Part shown: in pieces, positions 42,396 through 52,602 of the stretch
Layout: the number at the start of each line of letters is the position of its first letter
Numbering within the stretch: position 1 is the stretch's first letter
NCBI GenBank assembly: GCA_036336795.1
Contig: JAYZFL010000007.1
Coordinates: forward strand, 20,674 to 84,673
Source of the DNA: UBA822 sp036336795
Lineage (GTDB): Bacteria > Gemmatimonadota > Gemmatimonadetes > Longimicrobiales > Gaopeijiaceae
Length of the DNA: 64,000 bases
Direction of reading: 5' to 3'
Translations under genes and position numbers: made by a program
Notes under the pieces: model-generated
Told to the model about the DNA's origin: nothing
Seen by the model: only the letters and a program-made list of their open reading frames with translations
The model's database searches: none

Positions 42396-45300
42396 ATGGT
42401 CCAAGGTGGAGCGCATCTGATTAAGAGAGTCCTCGCGGTCGGTGGCGTGATGTTACTCGCTACTGCTGTCGGGGCGTTCTTGAGCTTCGTCCTACTCACT
42501 CGAACGAATGCGGGCCAGACACTCGTCTTAGAGCGTGTTTTAAGGCGCATCGATAGGGTTGTCAACGGTGAAATCGTAGTATCCGACCTTCGCTCTTCCG
42601 GGCTACATAAAGGTGCGAAGTTCATAGGGCTCCGGGTCCGCGCGCCGGATGGAACCGCCCTTATGACTGTGGACTCGGTCGAAGTCGAGTATTCCCTCAG
42701 CCAAGTTCTGCGGGGTGATATTGTGCTTTCCGCTGTCACTGTGTGGCAGCCGACTTTGAACATCGAGAAATCGAGAATCGAAAACCCCTTCAATTTGACC
42801 GAATTCCTCGGTGGAGACGAACTGACATCGGAGAAAGTCACGGCACCGGAGGCCGGTAAGAGTGCCGTGCAAAGATTGGTGCTGGAAGATGTGACCATTC
42901 AAGGTGGACGGTTGGACGTGCGCTATCCGCTAACGTCAGAACTCGGGCCCGAGTCCCGAATCGTTACTGTGCCCGCCGCCGATAGAGTCGGGGTGGTGCG
43001 AACCCTCGACTTCCATGACATCGATGGCCATCTCGACCGTGTGACTATTGTCGATCCTGACGTCACCGGGCTCCGTGTCGATATAGATAGCCTTGCGTTC
43101 GAGGGTGATGTTTTCCGGGATCCTGTCCGGGTGCGCGAGTTCGACGGAACAGTAGTGTGGCTGGAGGACCAGATTTCAATTGCAGTCGAGACTTTGAGGT
43201 TACCTGGCTCGCTGACCGAAGGCTCCGCTACCGTCAACGTAACCCCGGGGCGAGCACCCAGTCTCGGTATCGACCTCGTAGCCTCTCATCTTGAGTTGAC
43301 GGATTTGCGATGGCTTCGGCCAGAACTGCCGGACGCGCGAGGTAGTGGTAGTTTCGGAGCAAATTTCGGGCCCGATGGCCTCCAGTTACGATGGTCGGGC
43401 GTTCGACTTGAAAGGGAGGGAGGCGTGATCGTGGGTGACGGCACCTTCAACCTTCCCAGAGGTGAGGTGGCATCCTTCCAGGACGTTTCACTCGAAGTGT
43501 CTGATCTGCCAGCAGCTACTTTGTCCGACTATCTGCCGTGGCCCCTTCCTTTGGACGGGAGCATCTTTGGGTCTTTTGGTCTTGCCGGGACAATGGAAGC
43601 TCTTTCGACCAACGGGCGTATTACTCTAGTAGAGCCTGGAGCGATACCGAGTGATGGAGAAATTGACGGTGTGTTTCACCTGCGGCGCCCCGTCGGAGTG
43701 AGCGATCTACGTGTACGGTTGACCCCTGTTGATCTGAGCTTGGTGAATCGGGTGGCCGAGGGACTGTTTTTCGCCGGGGCCTTGAATATCGATTTGAGCG
43801 CAGACGGCCGACTGGACGACGAGGGTATCCGTTTAGCGGTCGAGTCCACGTACCCCGATCCGGACACGGAAGCTTCTCATGTTATGCTTAAGGGGCGTCT
43901 TGTCACTATTGGTGACGAGGTGAGAATTTCGTTGGACGGGGATTTAGAACCTCTCTCGATCGCTGGTTTGTTTGGGGAAGATTCACCCCTTTCTCGCCTC
44001 GGTGTGGTGCGGGGCAAAGTCTATGCCGATGGCCCGCCTTCATCGCTCGTTCTCCGTGCGGATCTGATTACTGAGGGGGGCGAGCTCACCCTGCAGAGCA
44101 GCTTCGATGCTCGGTCTCCACTTGCTTCGTACCGACTCCGCGGTGAAGCTCGGAATTTCGATGCCAGAGAGGTCGCGCCGAGACTTCCAGAGGGTACGAT
44201 CGTTACAGGGTCGATTGATCTTCTGGGTGAGGGGGGGGATCTCAGAACTGCAGAGTTGTCTGGCGACGTCAACTTTGCAGCCTCGCAATTTGGGCAGCTA
44301 TCGGTGGATACCGCTGCCATGAATCTTCGAATCTCAGAGGGTGTCGTAATCGTGGATGCCATCCAAGGGTTGGTCGGTGGCGTGAGGGTGGACGGGGCTG
44401 GACGGCTCGCCACGGCTGACGAAGGGGCTGTGGAAAAGCTCGAGTTACGCTTTGAAACGGATAACCTAGAGGGTCTCCGCCCACTCTGGTTAGGACCGGA
44501 GGTCATCGCTCAGGACACCCTGTCTGAGCTGTCCCGGGAGATCCTGGCCTTTGACGGGATTGATCCCGATACTCTTCCCACTTTGGCTGACGTCCGGACG
44601 GAAGGAAAAATGGCCGGGCGGATAACTCTTTCTGGTTCACTCACGTCCCTTGCTATAGAGGGAGAAGCCGAGCTCGAGGCTGCCCGCTATGGTGCCAACT
44701 TGGTCGGGGATGCTGCGATTATTTTTGGCACCACGGGGTTCCTAAGCTCCGATCAGGTGTTTCAAGCTCGAATTGATGCAGACTCCATTCGAATTCTGGA
44801 TCGGATTTTCGACTCAATTTCAGTACATGTGGATTATCGTGGGCCACAGGGCGGTGTCGATTTTTTCCTAGTACGGGAGAAGGACGAAAATTATCGAGGT
44901 CGGCTCGTATTCGATCAAGAAGAGTCTCTACGGACACTTCACTTAGACGAATTGGCTCTCACTTTTCCGGATGAGCGGTGGAATCTGGGTGGGCCGACGA
45001 GCCTTGCGTGGGATCCGGACGGGCTCACCGTCAGTGACTTCCGACTAATCCGCCCCGGCGTAGACGGGATGCGCATAGAAGCTGAAGGGTATTTGCCGTT
45101 CCAGGGTGAGGCGGACTTTACGCTGAATGTTCAGGGACTCGATTTAAGCCGAATCGCTCATGTACTTCAGGTGGATGAGCGTCATGAGGGCGTCGTTGAT
45201 CTTAACCTCCAGGTCACGGGGGAGGATTCAGACCCCCGGATGGCAGCAACTGTAGCGGTAACTGATTTCCGCTACGAGGACTACGCTTTAGACCGCTTCT

Positions 45301-46889
45301 CGGGCGCCGTTGAATATGCGGCTCGCCGAGCCAATGGAGAGATGGAGGCCTGGAAGGATTCCCTCCGTGTTCTTACCGTGAGCGGAGGATTTCCGTTAGA
45401 TCTCACCTTCGGCCGCATAGACAATCGTTTTCCCGATGAGGCGATTGATCTCGAAGTGGTCTCGGAGCTTTTGCCGCTCTCTCTACTCCTTGCGCCGTTC
45501 GACACCTACCAGGAAGTGGAGGGAACGTTGTCTGGGCAGGTGGTTCTCGGAGGGACCCCCGAGAGACTGGTGCCGACAGGCAGGCTAACGCTGGACGAGG
45601 TCGGTGGGTTGCTCAATGGGATCGGAGTTCGGCATCGGAATCTGAACGCTACCCTCGATTGGTTCCCCAACAGACAAGTCGAGGTGGACGCGACAGTCGA
45701 GTCCGACGGCATAGCGAGCGTTCAGGGGACGATTGCGCTCTCTACGGTGTCCAATCCGGAGTTCGATCTTGACGTGAAACTTGACGGCTTTCAGGCCATC
45801 AACCGACGTGATGTGACCGGTGTCCTGAGCGGGGATTTCCGATTAGAAGGGTCTTACACTCGTCCGGTCATTTCGGGGGATCTTTTCGTGGATGAGGGTA
45901 CAATTTTTGTGGATGAGCTCCAGCGGTCCACCGAGGTCGTAGATCTCACGGATCCCGCCTTTGAGATCGTCGATACGACACTCGTCAATCTCCGGCCGCT
46001 ACTTGTCGGCCGAAATCCCTTCTTGCGGAATATCCGTATGGAGAACATGAACCTGACAGTCCGGCGGGATACCTGGTTACGAAGCGATCGCATGAATGTC
46101 GAATTGGACGGGCAGCTCGAAGTTCTCTATGACAGGCTAACACAGGATCTGGCCCTTGTTGGCGCCCTAGAGGCTGTTCGTGGATCATATGGGGCGTTTG
46201 GCCGGCAATTCCAAGTGGATGGAGGGACGTTGCGCTTCCTGGGTACGCCGGGCATTAATCCGGACCTCGACATCACTGCGAGCAACCAGATCCGTTCTAC
46301 CCAGGGGGAGCGTTTTATTATCAACGCGGCGGTTACCGGAACACTCGTTTCCCCCCGAGTCGGTCTTACGAGCGATGAGGCTGGGTTCACCGAGGACGAT
46401 CTACTCAGCTATCTGTACTTTGCCCGCCCGACCTATGCGCTGACGTCTGGTCAGAGTCAGGCATTGGGAGCGACCGATGCCATTCTTGGTTCTGTTGGTG
46501 CCTTTGGGCTCAGTAATTTCAGCAACCAACTCGGGGCGACCGCTCAAGGGTTGGGGTTGAACGTGGATTATCTGTCCATAACGCAGCAGGACTTGGGGGC
46601 ACTTGGCGGTGGTAATATCGTAGGGGCACTTGAGACAACGGTGGTCGAGACCGGCTTCTATTTGGCAGACGACTTCTTTGTGACACTCCTTTTCCGACCC
46701 TTGGGAAGCGAAGGTGTAGGTGCCGCGTTTCCGGGGATCCGCTTGGAGTGGGCGGCCTCGAAGGATTATACCATTGAGTCATACGTCGAGGATCGCTTCT
46801 TCCGGGGGCGGGTCATGGGCTTCGGCGAACTCGGCTTCGAGAGTGAGAAGGGGCTCGGGCTCTTCATCTTCCGTGACTGGGTATACTGA
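42396..46889 (+). CDS. tamB: Translocation and assembly module protein TamB (AsmA-like)
   Basis: A 1497-residue protein with an N-terminal membrane anchor (VLAVGGVMLLATAVGAFLSF) and a very long repetitive beta structure, a hydrophobic groove spanning the periplasm. The C-terminal DUF490/TamB domain is recognisable from EVLYDRLTQDLALVGALEAV, LRFLGTPGINPDLDI and the end GLGLFIFRDWVY. It works with the adjacent TamA in outer-membrane protein insertion or lipid transport. The ATG at 42396 is one base after the tamA stop; the open frame further upstream overlaps tamA and is not used. Confidence 0.9.
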   Translation: MVQGGAHLIKRVLAVGGVMLLATAVGAFLSFVLLTRTNAGQTLVLERVLRRIDRVVNGEIVVSDLRSSGLHKGAKFIGLRVRAPDGTALMTVDSVEVEYSLSQVLRGDIVLSAVTVWQPTLNIEKSRIENPFNLTEFLGGDELTSEKVTAPEAGKSAVQRLVLEDVTIQGGRLDVRYPLTSELGPESRIVTVPAADRVGVVRTLDFHDIDGHLDRVTIVDPDVTGLRVDIDSLAFEGDVFRDPVRVREFDGTVVWLEDQISIAVETLRLPGSLTEGSATVNVTPGRAPSLGIDLVASHLELTDLRWLRPELPDARGSGSFGANFGPDGLQLRWSGVRLEREGGVIVGDGTFNLPRGEVASFQDVSLEVSDLPAATLSDYLPWPLPLDGSIFGSFGLAGTMEALSTNGRITLVEPGAIPSDGEIDGVFHLRRPVGVSDLRVRLTPVDLSLVNRVAEGLFFAGALNIDLSADGRLDDEGIRLAVESTYPDPDTEASHVMLKGRLVTIGDEVRISLDGDLEPLSIAGLFGEDSPLSRLGVVRGKVYADGPPSSLVLRADLITEGGELTLQSSFDARSPLASYRLRGEARNFDAREVAPRLPEGTIVTGSIDLLGEGGDLRTAELSGDVNFAASQFGQLSVDTAAMNLRISEGVVIVDAIQGLVGGVRVDGAGRLATADEGAVEKLELRFETDNLEGLRPLWLGPEVIAQDTLSELSREILAFDGIDPDTLPTLADVRTEGKMAGRITLSGSLTSLAIEGEAELEAARYGANLVGDAAIIFGTTGFLSSDQVFQARIDADSIRILDRIFDSISVHVDYRGPQGGVDFFLVREKDENYRGRLVFDQEESLRTLHLDELALTFPDERWNLGGPTSLAWDPDGLTVSDFRLIRPGVDGMRIEAEGYLPFQGEADFTLNVQGLDLSRIAHVLQVDERHEGVVDLNLQVTGEDSDPRMAATVAVTDFRYEDYALDRFSGAVEYAARRANGEMEAWKDSLRVLTVSGGFPLDLTFGRIDNRFPDEAIDLEVVSELLPLSLLLAPFDTYQEVEGTLSGQVVLGGTPERLVPTGRLTLDEVGGLLNGIGVRHRNLNATLDWFPNRQVEVDATVESDGIASVQGTIALSTVSNPEFDLDVKLDGFQAINRRDVTGVLSGDFRLEGSYTRPVISGDLFVDEGTIFVDELQRSTEVVDLTDPAFEIVDTTLVNLRPLLVGRNPFLRNIRMENMNLTVRRDTWLRSDRMNVELDGQLEVLYDRLTQDLALVGALEAVRGSYGAFGRQFQVDGGTLRFLGTPGINPDLDITASNQIRSTQGERFIINAAVTGTLVSPRVGLTSDEAGFTEDDLLSYLYFARPTYALTSGQSQALGATDAILGSVGAFGLSNFSNQLGATAQGLGLNVDYLSITQQDLGALGGGNIVGALETTVVETGFYLADDFFVTLLFRPLGSEGVGAAFPGIRLEWAASKDYTIESYVEDRFFRGRVMGFGELGFESEKGLGLFIFRDWVY

Positions 46890-47145
46890 CACGAAATAGA
46901 ATAGATTTTACATCTGTTAGGTTCTTGAGGAGCTACTGATCTGAGAGGCGTAAACCCTCAATCGGAGGTTCCGCTAGCCGCGGTCCAGATTCACATAACA
47001 GCCTTTACCTACTGGGACCGCTACGGGCTGAGGTGCTTGGGGGCCACGAATACAGTGTGAGGAAGCTTCCGCCGTGTAAGGGATTGTCGTTCAGGCTGAC
47101 CTCCATCTTTGAACCGAAGCTGAGTCCTTGGTACTCTAAAAGGCT
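46890..47145. other. Gene-free leader region of uvrA
   Basis: 256 bases without a supported gene, tRNA or clear hairpin-plus-T terminator. Short inverted repeats are present but none convincing. The only notable element is a promoter-like pair just before uvrA, listed separately. Confidence 0.4.
47109..47137 (+). promoter_or_regulatory. Candidate promoter directly before uvrA
   Basis: TTGAAC and TACTCT are separated by 17 bases. The -10 ends only eight bases before the uvrA ATG, so transcription would begin at or next to the start codon, giving a leaderless message. The -10 matches consensus poorly. Confidence 0.25.
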
Positions 47146-50043
47146 ATGGTTGAAGAATTCCTAGTCGTAAGCGGTGCTCGGGAACACAATCTTCGGGACA
47201 TCCACGTAAAGCTTCCCCGGGGTGCGTTAGTCGTCATCACCGGATTGTCCGGCTCGGGAAAATCGTCGCTCGCCTTTGACACAATCTACGCCGAAGGCCA
47301 GCGAAGGTACGTGGAGTCTCTGTCGGCCTATGCACGACAGTTCTTGGGACTGATGGAGAAGCCGGACGTTGACGCGATCGAAGGGCTTTCGCCGGCCATC
47401 TCCATCGAGCAGAAAACTGTGAACCGGAATCCCCGTTCCACCGTGGGGACCGTGACTGAGGTTTATGACTATCTAAGACTTCTCTGGGCTCGAGTCGGCA
47501 TCCCTCATTGTGCGGAATGTAGAAGGCCCGTGGTCCGGCAATCGTCCACACAAATCGTGCAGCACCTGTTGGAGTTGGATGAGGAGACCAAGGTTGAGGT
47601 GCTTGCGCCTTTGGTACGGGGAAGGAAGGGGGAGTTTCGAGATCTTTTTGAAAAAGCATTACGGGAGGGGTTTGTCCGAGCGCGAGTAGACGGCGACACC
47701 TTCGATCTCTCCGATCCGCCTGCCCTAAATCGATATGAGAACCATGATATCGCCATCGTTATTGATCGTTTGGTCATTCGGTCCGAGGAACGGGAACGCC
47801 TTGGTGATTCTCTCGAGACGGCGCTCCGGACCGCGGACGGTATCGTCGAGGTAGTGGAGGTAAGAGGGCGAAAGCGTATCTCACATATGTTCAGCGAGCA
47901 TTATGCGTGCGCGCACTGCGGGACGAGTTTGCCCGAGGTTGAGCCGCGCCAGTTCTCGTTTAATTCGCCGTACGGTGCATGCCGCGTATGCGATGGTCTG
48001 GGCACGAGTAAGCACGTTAATCCAGACCTGCTCTTGGCCGACGAAAGTGTTTCCCTGCTTGAAGGGGTTATGCTTCCCTGGGGTGAACCCTCAGGCCACC
48101 TTCGCAAATCGGTGATTGCAGGACTGGCTGAGGCGTACGAGTTCGATCCCCACACCCCATGGAAGGAACTATCCGAGGAGGCCCGGTATGCGATCCTCCA
48201 CGGCTCAGGTCGGATGAAGATCCGATTTCCGTACAGAGGCTCTCATCCGCCGAGCGGAGCGCAGAGCCATTATGAGGATACCTGGGCTGGCGTGATAGAG
48301 AACGTCGAGCGGCGCTATCAGGAAACCAAATCCAATGCCGTTCGCAGGCAACTCGAAGAGTATATGTCTACTCTACCGTGCACAGGGTGCAACGGAAGTC
48401 GGCTCAAGCCGGAGTCGCTTGCGGTTACCGTGGACGGACGGTCTTTGGGTGATGTCGTTGGCCTCCCTATCGGAGAAGCTCTGGACTTCTTCGAGAATCT
48501 TAGCGTAAGCGAATCTGTCGATCTGGAAGCAGGGCCACGTGCTCTCCAGGGTGAAATCGCGGCTCCGATTCTCAAAGAGGTCCAGGAGCGGTTAGGGTTT
48601 CTCGCTAACGTAGGACTTGTGTATCTGACCCTCGGACGCTCCGCTGACTCGCTGTCCGGCGGCGAATCCCAGCGGATTCGGCTGGCAACTCAGATCGGCA
48701 GCCGGCTAGTGGGTGTTCTCTACATCCTTGATGAGCCGTCGGTGGGACTCCACCAGAGAGATAATCGGCGTCTCCTAGATACACTGCACGAGCTCCGTGA
48801 CTTGGGTAATACCGTGATTGTGGTTGAGCACGACGAGGAAACCATTCGAGCTGCTGACCACATCGTGGACTTGGGTCCCGGTGCTGGTCGTGCGGGAGGG
48901 GAGGTCGTTGCTCAGGGGAGCCTGGAGGAGATTCTGGCAGTGAAGAAATCGCTCACCGGAGCTTATCTGGCCGGGGAACGACGGATCCCCGTGCCTGAGT
49001 GTCGGCGAGCAATGAACCCAGACCGGGTGCTCCGGCTCAGGGGCGCTCGGGAACACAACCTACAAAACCTCGATGTGGACATACCTCTGGGATGCTTTGT
49101 GGCCGTCACCGGAGTGAGTGGATCGGGAAAATCGACCCTAATCAACCAAACCCTCTATCGGGCTCTTGCCCGTCATCTTTACCGAAGCAAGGTGATCCCC
49201 GGAGGGTTCGATGATCTTGAGGGAATGGAGTTGATCGACAAGGTCATTGAGGTGGACCAGTCCCCTATTGGCCGCACTCCACGCTCCAATCCCGCAACCT
49301 ATACTGGCCTCTTCACCCCGATCAGGGACCTGTTCTCAAATTTGCCCGAATCGCAGCTGCGGGGATATGGGCCAGGGCGTTTCTCCTTCAACGTAAAAGG
49401 CGGCCGCTGTGAGGCGTGTCATGGCGACGGCCTGGTTAAAATTGAGATGCACTTCCTGCCCGACGTATACGTTTCTTGTGATGTCTGTCGAGGACGACGC
49501 TATAACCGAGAGACATTGGACGTTTCTTACAAGGGGAAAAATGTTGCGGATATCTTGGACATGACCGTTGACGAAGCGCTCGACTTCTTCGACGCAGTCC
49601 CACGACTGCGGACCAAGCTTGGAACGCTTTCTGACGTCGGACTAGGCTACATCCATCTCGGTCAGTCTGCCACGACACTGTCGGGTGGAGAAGCTCAACG
49701 AGTAAAACTCTCTGCCGAACTCTCGAAGCGTGCGACGGGGAACACCCTGTATATCTTGGACGAACCCACGACCGGGCTGCATTTCGAAGACATTCGAACC
49801 CTCTTGGAGGTGCTGCATAAACTGGTGGACCGGGGTAACACAGTGGTCGTAATCGAGCACAACCTTGAGGTGATCAAGACTGCGGACTGGATCATCGATC
49901 TAGGGCCGGAAGGGGGAAAAGAGGGGGGAGGTATCGTAGTGGAGGGGCCACCCGAATGGATTGTTGAGGACGATCTTTCCTACACGGGTCGGTACCTCCG
50001 TCTCCTTTTAGAAGATTCGTCGAAGATTGGAGTGACCCTTTGA
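47146..50043 (+). CDS. uvrA: Excinuclease ABC subunit A
   Basis: A 965-residue damage-recognition ATPase of nucleotide excision repair. There are two ABC modules: Walker A at residues 33-41 (GLSGSGKSS) and a second GVSGSGKST, signatures LSGGESQRIRLATQ and LSGGEAQRVKLSAE, and zinc modules with CxxC pairs (CAHCG, CEACHGDG, CDVCRGRRY). Length and order are typical. It appears to be transcribed alone; no uvrB or uvrC is in the window. A usable Shine-Dalgarno is not seen at the normal distance. Confidence 0.97.
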   Translation: MVEEFLVVSGAREHNLRDIHVKLPRGALVVITGLSGSGKSSLAFDTIYAEGQRRYVESLSAYARQFLGLMEKPDVDAIEGLSPAISIEQKTVNRNPRSTVGTVTEVYDYLRLLWARVGIPHCAECRRPVVRQSSTQIVQHLLELDEETKVEVLAPLVRGRKGEFRDLFEKALREGFVRARVDGDTFDLSDPPALNRYENHDIAIVIDRLVIRSEERERLGDSLETALRTADGIVEVVEVRGRKRISHMFSEHYACAHCGTSLPEVEPRQFSFNSPYGACRVCDGLGTSKHVNPDLLLADESVSLLEGVMLPWGEPSGHLRKSVIAGLAEAYEFDPHTPWKELSEEARYAILHGSGRMKIRFPYRGSHPPSGAQSHYEDTWAGVIENVERRYQETKSNAVRRQLEEYMSTLPCTGCNGSRLKPESLAVTVDGRSLGDVVGLPIGEALDFFENLSVSESVDLEAGPRALQGEIAAPILKEVQERLGFLANVGLVYLTLGRSADSLSGGESQRIRLATQIGSRLVGVLYILDEPSVGLHQRDNRRLLDTLHELRDLGNTVIVVEHDEETIRAADHIVDLGPGAGRAGGEVVAQGSLEEILAVKKSLTGAYLAGERRIPVPECRRAMNPDRVLRLRGAREHNLQNLDVDIPLGCFVAVTGVSGSGKSTLINQTLYRALARHLYRSKVIPGGFDDLEGMELIDKVIEVDQSPIGRTPRSNPATYTGLFTPIRDLFSNLPESQLRGYGPGRFSFNVKGGRCEACHGDGLVKIEMHFLPDVYVSCDVCRGRRYNRETLDVSYKGKNVADILDMTVDEALDFFDAVPRLRTKLGTLSDVGLGYIHLGQSATTLSGGEAQRVKLSAELSKRATGNTLYILDEPTTGLHFEDIRTLLEVLHKLVDRGNTVVVIEHNLEVIKTADWIIDLGPEGGKEGGGIVVEGPPEWIVEDDLSYTGRYLRLLLEDSSKIGVTL

Positions 50044-50216
50044 AGTGTCTCCGGGGAGCTCTTATTTCATACCAGACGGTCGCGGTGGGCTGGGCGTTCG
50101 TGTTAAGCTTAGGGTTGAGTTTCTCAGATTTGCGAAGCTGCCCGTGAGTGCCGGAAGCCGGGCTTGTCCGGTGTCCGGAAGAATGACGCCAAGGCGGATT
50201 TGTTAACTGTTTGCCC

Positions 50217-50236
50217 GTGACCTAAGTGGTGGTCAC
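50217..50236. promoter_or_regulatory. Palindrome upstream of the ybjN-pspA pair
   Basis: GTGACC and GGTCAC form a perfect 6-base inverted repeat around an 8-base spacer, 20 bases before the YbjN-like start. It could be an operator or a transcript hairpin. The rest of this 212-base gap holds nothing recognisable. Confidence 0.25.
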
Positions 50237-50255
50237 ATAGCTTACGGAGTCGATC

Positions 50256-50666
50256 ATGGTAACCCGAGAGGATCTCGAGAGCTTCCTCATTCGGATGGAT
50301 CTAGACTGGGATGAGGTCGATGAAGGGATGTTCTTGCTTCAAAGTCCGAGTGGGGATGTGGTGTTACACCTTTCGGATCCGGTGCTGCTGCTGCGCCTCA
50401 AGGTTATGGACCTTCCTGACCATGAGCCGCACATGTGGAAAATGTATCGCGTGCTACTTGAACTCAATGCAACAGATATAGTTCATGGCGCGTATGGAAT
50501 TGAGGAAGGTGAATTGATCCTGAGTGACACCCTCGAGCTAGAAACTCTGGATTTCGAGGAACTGCAGGCTTCTGTCGAGAGCCTCCAGTACGCCGCTTCG
50601 AGCCATCTCAAGCGGATCCGGATCCTTTCCGGGGCTGAAGGTGGCGATTCGGACGGGGAGGACTGA
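50256..50666 (+). CDS. YbjN-family protein
   Basis: A 136-residue acidic, cytosolic protein of the YbjN / type III chaperone-like fold, beginning TREDLESFLIRMDLDWDEVD and continuing with WKMYRVLLELNATDIVHG and LETLDFEELQASVESL. Family members are poorly characterised and have been linked to motility and stress regulation. No catalytic motif is seen. It lies five bases before pspA, so a shared envelope-stress role is likely. Confidence 0.7.
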   Translation: MVTREDLESFLIRMDLDWDEVDEGMFLLQSPSGDVVLHLSDPVLLLRLKVMDLPDHEPHMWKMYRVLLELNATDIVHGAYGIEEGELILSDTLELETLDFEELQASVESLQYAASSHLKRIRILSGAEGGDSDGED

Positions 50667-50671
50667 GACCA

Positions 50672-51523
50672 ATGAGCATTTTCACTAAGCTGTCTACAGT
50701 CATCAAGTCAAATATCAATGATCTCATCTCACGGGCGGAAAACCCCGAGAAGATGTTGAACCAGATCATTCTGGACATGCGTGACCAACTTGCAAAGGCC
50801 AAGCGCGAGGTGGCGGCAGCAATTGCGGATGAACGGAAACTCCGGGCCCAGCTCGATGACGAGGTCAAGGAAACACGTCAGTGGGAGCACCGAGCCATGC
50901 TCGCTGTGAAGGAAGGCCGTGATAAACTTGCGAAGCAGGCTCTCATCAGACAGGCCGAGCACGCTGACCGGGCGTCCAAAATGGACGAAACTTGGAATAC
51001 GCAGGTGGCCGAGACCGAAAAACTCAAGAGTTCCCTCCGGCAGCTGAACGAGAAAATCGAAGAAGCCAAGCGCAAGCGGAACCTTCTAGTAGCTAAGCAA
51101 CGGCGGGCACAGGCGCAGAAACGTATCCATGATACGATGTCGGGTCTCTCGAACACCTCAGCTTTCGACGCTTTCAACCGCATGGAAGAGAAGATCGAAG
51201 AGCAGGAGAGAGAAAGCCTGGCTCAACAGGAAGTGACCGAAGCTCTGGGGCCCGGCAGAATGGAGGAGGAGTTCCAACTGATGGAAACGGCTAGTACGGT
51301 GGACATCGAGGATCGCCTTATCGCTCTAAAACAGGGGATGGGCTTGATTGCTCCTCCCGAGGAAGACGAGCCGAAGCAGTTGGAGCCTGGGGACGACGAG
51401 GCGGTTGAGACAACCCCTGCTGCGTCGGAGGGGATCTCCAAAAGCTCCAATCCACTGGAGCCCGCAGTTCAAGAGGCGGAGCTCATTGAGGAGTTCGACA
51501 AGCTGGAGCAGCAGGGCGAATAG
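50672..51523 (+). CDS. pspA: Phage shock protein A / IM30 family protein
   Basis: A 283-residue, almost wholly coiled-coil ESCRT-III-like protein. The N-terminal amphipathic helix is SIFTKLSTVIKSNINDLISR, followed by AENPEKMLNQIILDMRDQL, the family signature. PspA binds stressed inner membranes and helps keep them sealed. About 65 acidic residues extend beyond the usual core (from GLIAPPEEDEPKQLEP), unlike E. coli PspA (222 residues). No pspB, pspC or pspF is nearby. Confidence 0.92.
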   Translation: MSIFTKLSTVIKSNINDLISRAENPEKMLNQIILDMRDQLAKAKREVAAAIADERKLRAQLDDEVKETRQWEHRAMLAVKEGRDKLAKQALIRQAEHADRASKMDETWNTQVAETEKLKSSLRQLNEKIEEAKRKRNLLVAKQRRAQAQKRIHDTMSGLSNTSAFDAFNRMEEKIEEQERESLAQQEVTEALGPGRMEEEFQLMETASTVDIEDRLIALKQGMGLIAPPEEDEPKQLEPGDDEAVETTPAASEGISKSSNPLEPAVQEAELIEEFDKLEQQGE

Positions 51524-51601
51524 GACGAAGGCTAAGCTGAACACGCGCACCGAAGCCATCTTCAGTCACGAACTGTTGCTTCCTCCCAAACTCGGATCGC
51601 A

Positions 51602-52462
51602 ATGAGCACCGTATATTTGAACGGCGAATACCTGTCCAGAGATCGGGCAACGATCTCCGTGGACGATCGGGGATTCCTCCTCTCCGACGGTCTTTACGAG
51701 GTGACTCCGGCTTACCGCGGTCGCCTTTTCCGAATGGATCGGCACATGGCGCGACTCAAGTGTGGTCTTGCGGCTCTACGCATCAATTATGACGTGGAGG
51801 ATCTCAAGGAGGTGCATAATCGTCTTCTCGTAAAAAACGATCTTACGGATGAAGACGTCGCCACCGTTTATGTGCAGATTACACGGGGGGCCGCGCCCCG
51901 TACGCATCACTTCCCACCCACTGGTACTCCCTTGACGGTTTATGCATGTTCTCAGGCCTTCCGGAGGCCAGACCAGGAGCGTTGGGAACAGGGCTACTCG
52001 GCGATCACTGTTCCGGATCGCCGATGGGCTAGGGTCGACATCAAAACCATCGGGTTACTTCCAAATGTATTGGCGCAGCAAGCCGCAGTGGACGCCGGTG
52101 CGGCGGATGTCCTGCTGGTCAAGGACGGCGTAGCCCTGGAAGGATCCCACAACAACGTTTTCAGCGTCTTTGACGGGGTGGTGACCACTCATCCAAGAAC
52201 CCATGAGATTCTTCACGGAACCGGCCGGGAGTTCGTGTTGGAGCTCGCCCAAGGGCTCGGCATGGCTGTGGAGGAGCGGTCGGTCTTTCTCGAGGAAATG
52301 AGGAGTGCCGACGAGATTTTTTTCACCGGGACTACCACTGAAGTCAGACCCACTGTAACCCTCGACGGCCAGCCTGTAGGAGACGGTACAGTTGGGCCGG
52401 TTGCGAAATCTCTCTACGAGGCCTTCAGGGCCGGTGTCGAGGTTGAGGTTGCTGCCCGATAG
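51602..52462 (+). CDS. dat: D-amino-acid aminotransferase (class IV PLP)
   Basis: A 286-residue fold-type IV aminotransferase. The PLP lysine is Lys148 in VDIKTIGLLPNVLAQQ. The D-amino-acid branch is suggested by YVQITRGAAPRTHHFPP (residues 90-106) and the N-terminus VYLNGEYLSRDRATISVDDR. It makes D-glutamate from D-alanine and 2-oxoglutarate, or the reverse. D-glutamate for the stem peptide, or recycling of released D-amino acids, fits the wall-salvage genes next door. A branched-chain or aminodeoxychorismate function is less likely. Confidence 0.88.
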   Translation: MSTVYLNGEYLSRDRATISVDDRGFLLSDGLYEVTPAYRGRLFRMDRHMARLKCGLAALRINYDVEDLKEVHNRLLVKNDLTDEDVATVYVQITRGAAPRTHHFPPTGTPLTVYACSQAFRRPDQERWEQGYSAITVPDRRWARVDIKTIGLLPNVLAQQAAVDAGAADVLLVKDGVALEGSHNNVFSVFDGVVTTHPRTHEILHGTGREFVLELAQGLGMAVEERSVFLEEMRSADEIFFTGTTTEVRPTVTLDGQPVGDGTVGPVAKSLYEAFRAGVEVEVAAR

Positions 52463-52602
52463 GTCGCGTTAGGATTACGTCCGTCACTCATATATAGTAA
52501 TGGCTCGGTCCGGGAGCATACTGCGACGATACTGGGCTCTGGCCATAGAGGTGAACATAGGGGTCCCCGGTTTCAGCTTCCGGACCACGTCGAGATTCTT
52601 AT

